From positions 1 to 64,000 of the forward strand of contig NZ_JAMQKA010000003.1 of NCBI RefSeq assembly GCF_031569985.1: DNA of 64,000 bases, in the 5' to 3' direction. The translations under genes and the position numbers were made by a program. Source of the DNA: JAMQKA01 sp031569985. Its GTDB lineage: Bacteria > Bacteroidota > Rhodothermia > Balneolales > Balneolaceae. Of this stretch, positions 43,455 to 52,155 are shown in pieces; position 1 is the first letter of the stretch, and every line of letters begins with the position of its first letter. The notes beneath the pieces are model-generated. The model did no database searches, was not told the origin of the DNA, and saw only the letters and a program-made list of their open reading frames with translations.

Positions 43455-43931
43455 TTGAAACAAATCCCTGTTCGTGTGTATATTAATACACACTTAAGTG
43501 TTAACTCTATTTTGAATACCCAAACTTTGAAAGAAGAAAAATCCCCAGCTTTTTGGGATCGACTTGGCATAGGTCTTTCGGGGCTTTGTGCTATTCATTG
43601 TCTCTTTTTCCCGGTTGCGATTGCTCTTTTACCTCTTTGGCCTGTCGCAGAAGCAATTCATGATTGGACACATCCCATATTGTTTATCCTGATTGTACCC
43701 ACTGTTGTGTTCGCCCTGCGGGGTGATTTAAATGATCATCGAATTCCTGTATTTCTCTACTCAGGCTTACTGGTAGTGGGATTGGCGTGGATACTGCACG
43801 ATTTTGTTGGAGACTTTGGAGAGGCAGCCATCACAATGGTGGGGAGTGGACTACTCGTTACCGGTCATTGGTTCAACTACAAGCATCACAAAAGTCAATG
43901 TAAACCAGCTCTGGATCATGAAACGTCTTAA
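43455..43931 (+). CDS. MerC-like four-helix membrane protein
   Basis: A small membrane protein of the MerC family with about four hydrophobic helices. GLSGLCAIHCLFFPV holds the CxxxC pair (Cys-Ala-Ile-His-Cys) expected for metal-ion handling. The C-terminus is His/Cys-bearing (HWFNYKHHKSQCKPALDHE). The longest frame starts with TTG at 43455, but two palindromes lie over codons 7-16, so a TTG at 43512 is a plausible alternative start. The last 14 bases overlap an RHH/zinc-ribbon regulator gene, implying co-expression. Mercury or another soft metal is the likely ligand, inferred from the family. Confidence 0.82.
   Translation: MKQIPVRVYINTHLSVNSILNTQTLKEEKSPAFWDRLGIGLSGLCAIHCLFFPVAIALLPLWPVAEAIHDWTHPILFILIVPTVVFALRGDLNDHRIPVFLYSGLLVVGLAWILHDFVGDFGEAAITMVGSGLLVTGHWFNYKHHKSQCKPALDHETS
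43474..43501. promoter_or_regulatory. Two overlapping palindromes at the MerC-like gene start
   Basis: GTGTGTAT-ATTA-ATACACAC (43474-43493) has perfect 8-base arms and overlaps the perfect 12-bp palindrome ACACTTAAGTGT (43490-43501). This is the likely operator of the merC-regulator pair and argues for a translation start downstream. Confidence 0.55.
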
Positions 43932-44256
43932 CTTTACGCTCAATGAGGAGACTGTCAAACTGCTGGAACAGCTTTCTGGCAAATATTACGATGGCAACAA
44001 ATCTCAAACGGTCCGCGCGGCGCTTGAAAGCCTGGCTGCGCACATTGGTCATGAGGGGTGGGTGATAACCGGTTACACCCCCAAAGAGATCGACAGTGAT
44101 GTTAGCTGCCACTCCTGTGGCGAATCTCATCATAAAGGGGAAGTGCTGTATCGCCCGTTTTTTGAACGGGGAAAAAGTCCCAAAGCACTCCCCAAAATAC
44201 CCGCCGAGACCTGGCTGGACTGCCCTGATTGTGCCGAAAAACAGTTTGGTGCGTAA
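43918..44256 (+). CDS. Ribbon-helix-helix regulator with C-terminal zinc-ribbon-like cluster
   Basis: From the ATG at 43918 the protein has 112 residues. Residues 1-42 form a CopG/MetJ-like RHH (KRLNFTLNEETVKLLEQLSG then KSQTVRAALESLAAHI). The C-terminal part has Cys64, His65, Cys67, His71, His72 and Cys102-x2-Cys105, a likely metal-binding ribbon. It overlaps the MerC-like gene by 14 bases and the palindromes in front of that gene are suitable operators. I infer a metal-responsive autoregulator. An upstream in-frame start (43804) would place it inside the membrane-protein gene and add no domain, so it is rejected. Confidence 0.75.
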   Translation: MKRLNFTLNEETVKLLEQLSGKYYDGNKSQTVRAALESLAAHIGHEGWVITGYTPKEIDSDVSCHSCGESHHKGEVLYRPFFERGKSPKALPKIPAETWLDCPDCAEKQFGA

Positions 44257-44269
44257 CGCACTTCCAGGT

Positions 44270-44446
44270 TTACTTGGTGTCTTTGATTTGAGCTCTTATT
44301 TTCTTTGCAGTGGCTTCATTTATCTCTTTAAGACCATGAACCTGCTGCGCATGTTCAGCTGCTTTACTGAGTACCTCTTCAACGGTATTCGCCTTGATTA
44401 CATGGTTGCAGTCAAAACCGGCATCACGACATGCTAGTGTTTTCAT
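44270..44446 (-). CDS. DUF1059 family small protein
   Basis: A 58-residue protein found by direct translation: MKTLACRDAGFDCNHVIKAN, then TVEEVLSKAAEHAQQVHGLK and a Lys-rich tail. The CRDxGxDC pattern (Cys6, Cys13) and the size are those of DUF1059. The function is unknown; the cysteines suggest metal or redox contact. The start is the ATG at 44446, with the stop at 44270-44272. It lies 29 bases downstream of the secreted 187-residue protein gene in the same orientation and is probably co-transcribed. Confidence 0.85.
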   Translation of the reverse strand: MKTLACRDAGFDCNHVIKANTVEEVLSKAAEHAQQVHGLKEINEATAKKIRAQIKDTK

Positions 44447-44475
44447 AGTTTCGTTCTCGATTTGTTTAATGAATA

Positions 44476-45039
44476 TTAGTTAGCGGCATCATGTCTTGGC
44501 ATGGGAGCCATAATGTGAACGTAAGGCGTATTGCGCCACATGACCCAGGGGCCTCCTTGATCCGGGCTGGTTGGCAGCCCGTCCAGCATCGTTTCGTCGG
44601 GAACCAGAATCATCAGATGCGGAACTGCGTCAGTCATCCACTCATTATCTTGGGTCGGTCCGGTGGCGTATGGGTCCGTATTACTTTCGGGGGTACCGCC
44701 CTGTAGCATATAGCCAAATCCCATCTGGGTGATATTGACATCTTCTTTATTCATCCATGCATCCGCCCATTTGAGCCAGGGCTCATCCAGGCACATTGGG
44801 TCGTTGCCAGGGGTATCCGGCATGTCAGGAAGGCATGTGAAACCGTTTGTCCCTTCTTTAAGCATGGTCATTTCGCCTCCCTCTGTTGCCGGCCAGTCCA
44901 TAATAGTTGCATCCATGGAAATGGAGCTTGGAGCTGCACTCATGGCACTTTTGATTTTAGCTTGATTTGTCATGGATTGAGCTAAAATCTCTCCAGCTGC
45001 TATCACGAGTAGAATGGTTAAAACAATTATTTTTTTCAT
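44476..45039 (-). CDS. Secreted conserved hypothetical protein
   Basis: A 187-residue protein with a signal peptide (IIVLTILLVIAAGEILAQ). The mature chain opens NQAKIKSAMSAAPSSISMDA, includes TNGFTCLPDMPDTPGNDPMC with two cysteines and continues WADAWMNKEDVNITQMGFGY. It is rich in Met, Pro and Asp and ends with a HIMAPMPRHD tail. I recognise a recurrent bacterial secreted family with the CLPDMPDTPGNDPMCLD pattern, but know of no assigned function. Metal binding through the Met/Cys/His-rich loops is possible. It precedes the DUF1059 gene. Confidence 0.8.
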   Translation of the reverse strand: MKKIIVLTILLVIAAGEILAQSMTNQAKIKSAMSAAPSSISMDATIMDWPATEGGEMTMLKEGTNGFTCLPDMPDTPGNDPMCLDEPWLKWADAWMNKEDVNITQMGFGYMLQGGTPESNTDPYATGPTQDNEWMTDAVPHLMILVPDETMLDGLPTSPDQGGPWVMWRNTPYVHIMAPMPRHDAAN

Positions 45040-45255
45040 CTCATATCTCCTGTTTTCTTAGTGTTATTTAAACGACCGTCAGAGGCGATCAATGATGAAA
45101 GCCAAAAAATATAGAGACTCAAATTTAGTGTTTATATTGAATAAAAACAGGGGGTTATGATACCTAATATTTCAGGGCTAAATCCGAAAAATAATTCTGG
45201 ACACAGTGCTTCCGGCTCCAAAATCTAAATGGGAAGGGGGTCAGGTTTGCCCGGA

Positions 45256-46338
45256 TTATTCTTTCCAGCCGAATCGTCGTTTGATTGATGCAAGTGTTAT
45301 ATCATAACGCTCGGTGCCGCGAGTGCCAAGCAGGAAGCCTATCGGCTTAAGGTGTTCTATATTTTCGCAGACTATTTTAAGCATCGCCAGGTAGGGGATA
45401 ATGAGAAACATGCCCGGTAATCCCCAGATCATACCACCCGCAATAAGAGAAAGGATAGTTACAAGCGGGTTAATTTTGACATACGAGCCCGTGATATTTG
45501 GCGTAAGAATATTGTTTTCAAGGAATTGAATGATAAAGAATTGAATGATAACACCCAATGCCAGGCCGGGGGATTGGGTGCTCAGCACAAAGATAAATAC
45601 AAGGCCATAGCCAATAACCGTGCCGAGGTATGGGATCAGATTGAAAAGGGCGGCCACGATCCCAAAAAGCAGCGCATATTTAACCCCGATCAGGTAAAAT
45701 CCTAGCGAGTTTAATCCCACTAAAATAAGACAAACAAGAAACAGGCCTTTCATGTATTTTGGGACGACCTCGGCCGCCTGGTCGATGATATTTTGTACTG
45801 TGTCTTCCTGTTCGGAGGTTACGATCTGTGAAATAAATTCCCGGAATTTGTTGCGATAAAAAAGTAAAAGAAACGTGTAGACCGGTATCAGACCGATAGC
45901 CAGGATGGAGTTGGCCGTGGCAGTAAAAAATTGCCGCAGGTATTGTCCGGTATTACCCAGGTTGTTCATGATGGCGTCCTGCTGGGCCTTTGAAACGCCA
46001 ATCAGATCGCCAAGAGCATATTGCACATACTTCATGTTTTCTTGAAACTGCTCCCTGATTTGGGGCAAGTCCTGGGAGAAGGTGGTGATCAAGACGGCGA
46101 TCAAGTAGAGGGTGGCGATGACTACTGATAGGGATACGATAATCAGGATGAAATTGGTGGCAATGCGTGGAATTCCGTGGCCTTCCAGACGCTCTGCTGC
46201 AGGGTACAGCATATAGGCAAACAGAACAGACAGGAAGAAGGGTACCAACAGGTTTTTTGTGATGATAAGCGCTGCTATAATGGCAAAAGCCAACAATAAT
46301 CTGATTAATGCGCGTACAGCGGTGGAATAGTTATCCAT
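45256..46338 (-). CDS. AI-2E family membrane transporter
   Basis: A 360-residue membrane protein with about eight helices in the AI-2E/PerM pattern: two N-terminal helices (LLLAFAIIAALIITKNLLVP), a large extracytoplasmic loop with amphipathic helices (about 80-145), and a C-terminal bundle including FNLIPYLGTVIGYGLVFIF, LENNILTPNITGSYVKINP and GGMIWGLPGMFLIIPYLAML. Members export small molecules or Na+; substrates are mostly undefined, so an autoinducer role should not be assumed. It is downstream of the D-amino-acid-oxidase-like gene by 88 bases. Confidence 0.93.
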   Translation of the reverse strand: MDNYSTAVRALIRLLLAFAIIAALIITKNLLVPFFLSVLFAYMLYPAAERLEGHGIPRIATNFILIIVSLSVVIATLYLIAVLITTFSQDLPQIREQFQENMKYVQYALGDLIGVSKAQQDAIMNNLGNTGQYLRQFFTATANSILAIGLIPVYTFLLLFYRNKFREFISQIVTSEQEDTVQNIIDQAAEVVPKYMKGLFLVCLILVGLNSLGFYLIGVKYALLFGIVAALFNLIPYLGTVIGYGLVFIFVLSTQSPGLALGVIIQFFIIQFLENNILTPNITGSYVKINPLVTILSLIAGGMIWGLPGMFLIIPYLAMLKIVCENIEHLKPIGFLLGTRGTERYDITLASIKRRFGWKE

Positions 46339-46426
46339 CAGTGATTTAAAATGCGTTGATTTGTCAGAAATTTATAATAGTGATTTGACTGCGATTTATT
46401 ACTATTTGTGTATGAAATTGACGTTT

Positions 46427-47635
46427 TTATGTTCCCTTTGTTAACCGTTGCATCTTAACTTTTGTGCGTAGCAGATCAAGGATAGATTGGCCCCCAAGAG
46501 ACTCTTTATTTGGGGGCACTTCTTCGATTAACAGGCGGGCAACCTGCATAGCACAGCCCCAGGAAAGGGTTACCCCAGCGCCGCCGTGCCCATAGTTATG
46601 AATGCGTAACCTGCCACTCGTCGAGCCTTTTTCAAGACGTAGTCCTTTTGATTTTTTCCTGATGTAACGATACCCGGTGTAGGCAGTGCGTTTTCGAAAT
46701 TTACTAAGATTGATACCATATGAATGAGCCAAAATCTCCCGGTTTATATCGATAATGGGAGCAGGAATTTCATGACCGTCAATATTTACACTTTCAGAAC
46801 CGATTGACACGCCGTCCCATTTCCCCTCACCGCTAACAGTGCCTTCAAGGCGACTTCCACCTAGTATCAATCCATCTTCCCGGGGGTAGCAGTACAGATC
46901 CTGGGCATTGCCGGCTGCGTCCGCATAGATTGGTGGTTTTGGATTATAATTGTATGAAATTTTGGAATTAGTGCATAAGCGGAGATCGTTAGTTTCCACC
47001 CGCACTAAGTGTCCCTTGAGGACAGCATTTGAATTGGTATCACCAAAAAGTGTACGCCCTGAAAGGCCACTACAATTAACGAACGGTGATGACAGGTGGT
47101 CAAGATCCCTGGGACAAAGTTCCTGGAGGGTGATGCTACCACCCAGCTCTTCATACCACGTAAAAAGCTGAGGCATATAGATCGGCCAGTCGGCAAAATA
47201 ACAGTTAAACGACCAGCCGAAGAGCTCTTGCGTTGAAGGCAGAGAGGGAACATCCTTTTCAGATTTCCAGCAGTTGTCAATACGACGAAAGTTAATCATC
47301 AAAGGAGCATATTCGGGTGTTGGCTTCTCATATTCAAAAACCTCATAATGCTTGTTGATCGAGAGCCCCTGGAAATGCTGGTTATAAAGACACTCAAAAA
47401 CTTGCAGGGAATCCCGGAAGTACCGGAGTACATCATCACCATAAACCGAATGCGGAATGATGGAGGCGGAGGGATAGAGGCTGGCAAACGCTGGATCCGA
47501 TGGGTTTCGTGGTTGATCCGGCCGATCTCTTGTTATGATATGGGTTTGATACCCTAAAAGTTGCAACACAATACCGGTGGTAATGCCACTGACACCGGCA
47601 CCAATGATTATGATTTTACACGAATTCGTTGGCAA
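46427..47635 (-). CDS. FAD-dependent D-amino-acid oxidase-like enzyme
   Basis: A 402-residue flavoenzyme of the DAAO/DAO family. Residues 8-20 form the FAD-binding loop (IIIGAGVSGITTG). NCSGLSGRTLFGD is the second nucleotide contact, and the C-terminal block HNYGHGGAGVTLSWGCAMQV is diagnostic of D-amino-acid oxidases and related imino-acid oxidases. It would oxidise a D-amino acid to the imino acid. The neighbouring upstream gene encodes a serine racemase/dehydratase, so D-serine or a related amino acid is a plausible substrate. The substrate-binding Arg/Tyr pair of true DAAO could not be verified by eye. Confidence 0.85.
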   Translation of the reverse strand: MPTNSCKIIIIGAGVSGITTGIVLQLLGYQTHIITRDRPDQPRNPSDPAFASLYPSASIIPHSVYGDDVLRYFRDSLQVFECLYNQHFQGLSINKHYEVFEYEKPTPEYAPLMINFRRIDNCWKSEKDVPSLPSTQELFGWSFNCYFADWPIYMPQLFTWYEELGGSITLQELCPRDLDHLSSPFVNCSGLSGRTLFGDTNSNAVLKGHLVRVETNDLRLCTNSKISYNYNPKPPIYADAAGNAQDLYCYPREDGLILGGSRLEGTVSGEGKWDGVSIGSESVNIDGHEIPAPIIDINREILAHSYGINLSKFRKRTAYTGYRYIRKKSKGLRLEKGSTSGRLRIHNYGHGGAGVTLSWGCAMQVARLLIEEVPPNKESLGGQSILDLLRTKVKMQRLTKGT

Positions 47636-47711
47636 AAGACTTTAATGAATTACGGGCAACAAGTTAGATTTCGAGTTAATCTAAATCCTTAAGCTGTGAC
47701 TTTTCAACATT

Positions 47712-48662
47712 TTAATTCCACGGCAGGTTATCGAGATCCACATTCCCGCCTGAGAGGATTACCCCCACTTTTTTTTCAGTGACGTCAATCTTTTGATTCA
47801 ACAACGCGGCAACGGGAACTGCGCTGGAGGCCTCAATAATAATCTTTGTTCTTTCCCAGACAAAACGCATCGCCTTTTTGATCTCTTGTTCAGAAACGGT
47901 AACAATCCCGTCTACATGCTCCCGGATGCAGGCAAAGGTTAGCTCTCCCAGTGAAGTCCGGAGCCCGTCGGCAATCGTTTCGGTGTGATCAAGAGGTATT
48001 AACGTGCCCGTTTTGAATGAACGAAAGGCATCGTCAGCTTCTTCAGGTTCAACACCGATAATTTTGATATCAGTCGGAGATGCAGCAATAGCCGTTCCAC
48101 TGAGGAGACCTCCGCCGCCCACAGGGGCCAGAATAATATCCAGATCCGGCTGCTGATCCAATAGTTCCAGTGCCGCCGTTCCCTGTCCCGCAATAATCCG
48201 CGGATCATTATAGGGATGGATAAAGCTGGCCCCTGTTTCCTTCACCACATTTTCCAGCGTGTCCTCCCGTGCCTTCAGGGTCGCTTCACAGAAAGTGATT
48301 CGGGCACCATATCCTTTTACTGCCTCTACTTTTACATTGGGAGCATTTTCTGGCATCACAATGTATGCCGGTATACCACGCATTTGGCCCGCTAGTGCCA
48401 CAGCTTGTGCATGATTCCCAGAGGAATGGGTGGCTACGCCTTTCTGGGCTTCCTCATCAGAAAGAGAGAATATAGCGTTGGAGGCTCCCCGAAACTTAAA
48501 AGCGCCTACTTTTTGGAAGTTTTCACACTTTAAATGCACCTGGCCAGCGACTTCCTTGTCAAGGGACTTGTTTCTTAAAACAGGAGTTTGATGGGCGTAT
48601 TTCTGAACAATTTTGTGGGCGTGATGAATATCTTCAAGTGTGGGAATATGCAAAGGTGTCAA
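47712..48662 (-). CDS. PLP-dependent serine racemase / threonine-serine dehydratase
   Basis: A fold-type II PLP enzyme of 316 residues. The Schiff-base Lys56 is in AFKFRGA, SSGNHAQAVA is the substrate loop and GGGGLLSGTAIA binds the phosphate. The metal-site pattern EPEEADDAFRS matches that of serine racemases, and the C-terminal regulatory ACT domain of biosynthetic IlvA is absent. It therefore fits a serine racemase or catabolic dehydratase. It precedes a D-amino-acid oxidase-like gene by 76 bases in the same orientation, so the two may make and remove D-serine or degrade hydroxy-amino acids. Confidence 0.88.
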   Translation of the reverse strand: MTPLHIPTLEDIHHAHKIVQKYAHQTPVLRNKSLDKEVAGQVHLKCENFQKVGAFKFRGASNAIFSLSDEEAQKGVATHSSGNHAQAVALAGQMRGIPAYIVMPENAPNVKVEAVKGYGARITFCEATLKAREDTLENVVKETGASFIHPYNDPRIIAGQGTAALELLDQQPDLDIILAPVGGGGLLSGTAIAASPTDIKIIGVEPEEADDAFRSFKTGTLIPLDHTETIADGLRTSLGELTFACIREHVDGIVTVSEQEIKKAMRFVWERTKIIIEASSAVPVAALLNQKIDVTEKKVGVILSGGNVDLDNLPWN

Positions 48663-49165
48663 ATTGATTGCAGGTTAACCTGTGGGAAACTAATGATTCG
48701 CTGAGAAATATTCAGAGAGAAGAGTTAAGAATTACTATTCATTAGTGTCCGGCGAAATTAATCTTTTAGGCAAAAATGGCATTTACGTTTATTACTGCAG
48801 TTTTTAGAAGGGAAATTCAATATGAACCCTTGTAATAACAGTTTTATATAATAAGCCCAGCCTCCGGCATCCGGCCTTGGTAAAGTTGACCGCCCGGAGG
48901 GGAGCGGAGGGGAGCGTGAAGAAAAATCTGCGATTTTTTTAGCGGAACGACGAGTCCTTCAGGTCAAGTTTACCCGAGCCGGCGATTTTTTTCGTTAGTT
49001 CTTTAGTCCGACTACCGGCGGATTTCATCGCTGAAACAATGAACAGCAGGAATGAGAAGTAGGGCAACTCCCAAAGTTTTTTAACGGAGAACAGTGATTA
49101 AAAATTGAGAATTAAGAATAACACATTGTTATCGTTTTGAGCTAGCTTCTACCAAAAACTAGAAA
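48663..49165. other. Intergenic region dominated by repeat R2
   Basis: About 360 of these 503 bases are the second R2 copy. The rest is AT-rich and shows no gene. Confidence 0.6.
48741..49099 (+). repeat. Interspersed repeat R2, copy 2
   Basis: It starts ATTAGTGTCC and ends ACAGTGATT like the copy at 22287. It is in the same orientation and is about 25 bases longer because of an extra GTCCGACTACCGGCGGAT block near the right end. The internal GGTAAAGTTGACC / GGTCAAGTTTACC inverted pair is kept. Confidence 0.85.
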
Positions 49166-50797
49166 TTAGAGACCAATCGTTGATTTGAGACCACTCAACA
49201 GCGATTTCCACCAGTAGTTGAATATCGATTTTTGGGGATCCCGTTTGAATGAGATTTCTCCCTCCCGCAGTGGCTGAGAGCGATTCTCAGATTTTACTTT
49301 GATATTGACAAGCATCGACAGCAACTCTTTATCGCCACCCTTATCGACCTGTTCTGGTTTTAGGACCTCGATTTTTAGTCCACTATAGTTCAGCAATAAT
49401 CGGCCATTGGCAGCCTCGGTTGTCAAGTCCATTTTAAATTCCATGGAATGAATTTGGCCGGAAGTAATACTCACAAAACCAAGCGGCTCCAGCACGGGAT
49501 TCAATTGCTGCATTGACATTTCACCCAGGCTGCCCTCAAGACTGTGCATGTCGGTGTTGTGCATCGGGAAGGTCGCCCTGACGGAAAGCGGGGCGCTGTT
49601 CATGATAGCGCTGTGTGCCTCTAAAATAATTGATTTTTCGTTGGCAGAGATCAGGGAATCGTTAGACAGGTTGTAAATTTTGGCATTAAGATCTCCAAAG
49701 ATCACACTGCCCGGTTCCGGCACCCGGGGACGGTGCTCGGTATAAGTAATTTGGCTCCCTTCAACAGAAACGGAATCCAGTTCAACGGTAAAAGGAAGTC
49801 GTGCAAGCGCTTCGTGAAGAAGTGGGCGCCTTTTCTTGGGTGAAGCGGGCATATGTTTATCATGAAAAACCTCCATCTCGGCGTTCTTCAACTCCAAATA
49901 TGTTGCCTCAAATCGGTTATGTAACAGTTGATTGCTTTGCAGGCCATGGAGGCGAATTTGCGGTATGGCAAGGTCGATACGATCAATTTCAAACCCGTAC
50001 TGCTGCGCAAATTTGTATTTGGGATGCCGGGGGGTAACGACCAGGGAATCAAGTGCAGCCGTTGAATCACTGCTGGAAATAGAAAACTTTCGCAGGGAGA
50101 TGTCATAAAAGTTGCCCGGGGTTTGGGTATGAAATCCTGTTACTTCGCCATCGATGGAATCGAACCGCAGAAAGGGCAGTTGAGCAACAGTAGACGGGTC
50201 GATTGTTACCCCCTGAACCTGAACGTCCAAATGATCTATTGCTGCCTCTTCTGTACTATCTGAGGGGTGTAATATGCGTGCGCTTCCATTTACTACCTGG
50301 ATACTGCCTATTTTCACAGCGGGAATTTTCTTTCCGGTTTTTGATCCAGGGGATAGCGTGTCATCCTCCGTTGTGCGTCGAACACGACCTTTCAGAATTA
50401 AATCGGGCTGATGAATTACAATTTCTCCAATAGAGAGTGTATCCCCCCAGAAATAAGAAATGAGTCCGATATCTTTAACTGCAATTGTTTTGATTCTGGA
50501 TGGGGCAATGTGGGCGGAATCCATTCCGGTTGAAGTGGGAAATATTTCCAAGTCCGAAACAGTCAAATCCTGCCCCCACAGGCTCAATTGCAGGTCCCCG
50601 AGTTCAAGTTCATAGTTGCTGTCCCTAAAGTCATGTCCTGCATCCTGGAGCTTACCCTGTAGATTTTGTTCCAGGTAACGTTCCACGCCATAGATTAGCA
50701 GCAGCAAAAGGGCAATAACAACTGCTGATCCGAAAAGCCACTGTTTCCCTGTAAAGCCTCTGTCTTGTTGGTTACTCTCCACCATATAACACTGCAA
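49166..50797 (-). CDS. AsmA/DUF748-like membrane-anchored protein
   Basis: A 543-residue protein with one N-terminal membrane helix (FGSAVVIALLLLLIYGVERYL). A long beta-rich chain follows, with the AsmA-type pattern LELGDLQLSLWGQDLTVSDL, IGEIVIHQPDLILKGR and AEMEVFHDK-like repeats, and the C-terminal LEGSLGEMSMQQLNPVLEPLG. Such proteins sit in the inner membrane and reach into the periplasm; roles in lipid transport or envelope assembly are known for relatives. Starts at 50797 or 50785 (MVESNQ) are possible. No specific function can be given. Confidence 0.75.
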   Translation of the reverse strand: MQCYMVESNQQDRGFTGKQWLFGSAVVIALLLLLIYGVERYLEQNLQGKLQDAGHDFRDSNYELELGDLQLSLWGQDLTVSDLEIFPTSTGMDSAHIAPSRIKTIAVKDIGLISYFWGDTLSIGEIVIHQPDLILKGRVRRTTEDDTLSPGSKTGKKIPAVKIGSIQVVNGSARILHPSDSTEEAAIDHLDVQVQGVTIDPSTVAQLPFLRFDSIDGEVTGFHTQTPGNFYDISLRKFSISSSDSTAALDSLVVTPRHPKYKFAQQYGFEIDRIDLAIPQIRLHGLQSNQLLHNRFEATYLELKNAEMEVFHDKHMPASPKKRRPLLHEALARLPFTVELDSVSVEGSQITYTEHRPRVPEPGSVIFGDLNAKIYNLSNDSLISANEKSIILEAHSAIMNSAPLSVRATFPMHNTDMHSLEGSLGEMSMQQLNPVLEPLGFVSITSGQIHSMEFKMDLTTEAANGRLLLNYSGLKIEVLKPEQVDKGGDKELLSMLVNIKVKSENRSQPLREGEISFKRDPQKSIFNYWWKSLLSGLKSTIGL

Positions 50798-50968
50798 TTA
50801 TGGATTAATATTTTACTCCCTATCTAAATGATGTTCCTGCTTGGATCCCCTGAAGTTATACCTTAAAATTCAGTAAATGTTCGGGTTTGTTCAATCAGTT
50901 CCGTACCGCAGGAAGAACTAATTCCAGTAATAGTCGATTTCAGCAAAGTAAGCGCCGGGAAGCAGTGC

Positions 50969-51331
50969 TCAATGGTTCAGTGGGTGTTCAAAAAACATAT
51001 ATTTTTCTACCGGTTCTCCGCCAATCAGATGTTGCTGGATGATCTGTTCCAGCACCTCGGGAGTGCAGGAATGATACCAGATGCCGTCGGGATAAACCAA
51101 GGCAATGGGGCCGCGTTTGCAGATGCGCAGGCAGTTGGCTTTAGTACGATACACTCCACCTTTCCCATCAAGATTTAGCTCTTTGAGTCGACTTTTAAGG
51201 TAGGCCCATGATTCCAAACCGATCTCTTTTTTACAGCATTTGGGCTTGGTTTGATCGGCACACAAGAAGATGTGTCGCTTTACGGAGTCGACATGCAATT
51301 TTTTAGCTTCTTTTCGGGCCTGCTTACTCAT
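50969..51331 (-). CDS. Thioredoxin-fold [2Fe-2S] ferredoxin
   Basis: A 120-residue ferredoxin-like protein. Cys24 and Cys32/33 (HIFLCADQTKPKCC) with Cys67-x3-Cys71 (ANCLRICKRG) are the four cluster ligands of thioredoxin-like ferredoxins, and GPIALVYPDGIWYHSC completes the fold. The family carries electrons for (2Fe-2S) dehydrogenase or maturation systems; the partner here is not evident. There is no signal peptide, so it is cytoplasmic. Confidence 0.9.
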   Translation of the reverse strand: MSKQARKEAKKLHVDSVKRHIFLCADQTKPKCCKKEIGLESWAYLKSRLKELNLDGKGGVYRTKANCLRICKRGPIALVYPDGIWYHSCTPEVLEQIIQQHLIGGEPVEKYMFFEHPLNH

Positions 51332-51539
51332 GATTTTATTTATAAAAATGGTTTCCGGTTATTCCCAAAGGAAGTAAAGGTAATTTTCGGTGATCTACAA
51401 AATAGCAGGAGGGCAGGGGTATAGCCGGACATTTTGCTGCACGTCCAAGGCGCGAGAAAGTATGCCGCACATTGCTGAGAGCAAAAATGCCTGTAATTAG
51501 ATTTTGATAGACGACAACGTTATGTAATGGGTAATCAGG

Positions 51540-52013
51540 TTAATTGAGATAATACCGGAAACCAAGCGCACCATTTAAACCAAAGTTGAAATCTACGATT
51601 AATATGGTCGGCGCCAGCTCGAAAAATAAATCAGCGGGGACATCCTCAAAGTCATAGTTTGTACCCAGTGGAAATCGTATGCCAACTTCTGTGTCATTGG
51701 TTATGTCATTGTAATCGAGTCTCGCACCAAAACCGTAATATAGCCGCATGATCCCCGACTCAAGGTCGAAACTACCGTCCCTGTCACCGTGAACAATGAA
51801 GTCACTGTGCATATAAAATGATGATATATCCCCGATATTAAAGGTCAATCCTCCCGCAATAGCCATGTCATCATTAAACCAGGCTTTGTAGCTAATGCCG
51901 GTGGGACCATTGATCATAGCCCCAAGACCAAGACCGTCATTTTGTGCATAAGCGGTTTCTGAAATAATGGATAAGGAAAAGCATAGAATAGTTATGGATA
52001 TTATTTTTTTCAT
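51540..52013 (-). CDS. Small outer-membrane beta-barrel-like protein
   Basis: A 157-residue protein with a signal peptide (ILCFSLSIISETAYAQ). The remainder alternates hydrophobic and polar residues in short strands (YKAWFNDDMAIAGGLTFNIG, MRLYYGFGARLDYND, FNFGLNGALGFRYYLN) and ends with an aromatic-rich strand. This is the form of an eight-stranded porin-like or OmpA-N-like barrel. I do not recognise a specific family. Confidence 0.75.
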   Translation of the reverse strand: MKKIISITILCFSLSIISETAYAQNDGLGLGAMINGPTGISYKAWFNDDMAIAGGLTFNIGDISSFYMHSDFIVHGDRDGSFDLESGIMRLYYGFGARLDYNDITNDTEVGIRFPLGTNYDFEDVPADLFFELAPTILIVDFNFGLNGALGFRYYLN

Positions 52014-52155
52014 TGTCTTACCTGATTAGTTTGATTTTATTTTTATCTCATCAAGTTTGAATATTGTGCTTTTAAATGTGTTATCGGATTTCCAGTATAA
52101 TATTGTATTCTTATTCCTATTACTCAATAGCTAACATACTGTTTTTTATTTTTTT

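Noticed and set aside
43804..43917. Longer N-terminus for the RHH regulator
   Set aside because: It lies inside the MerC-like coding sequence and adds no domain before the RHH start at 43918.
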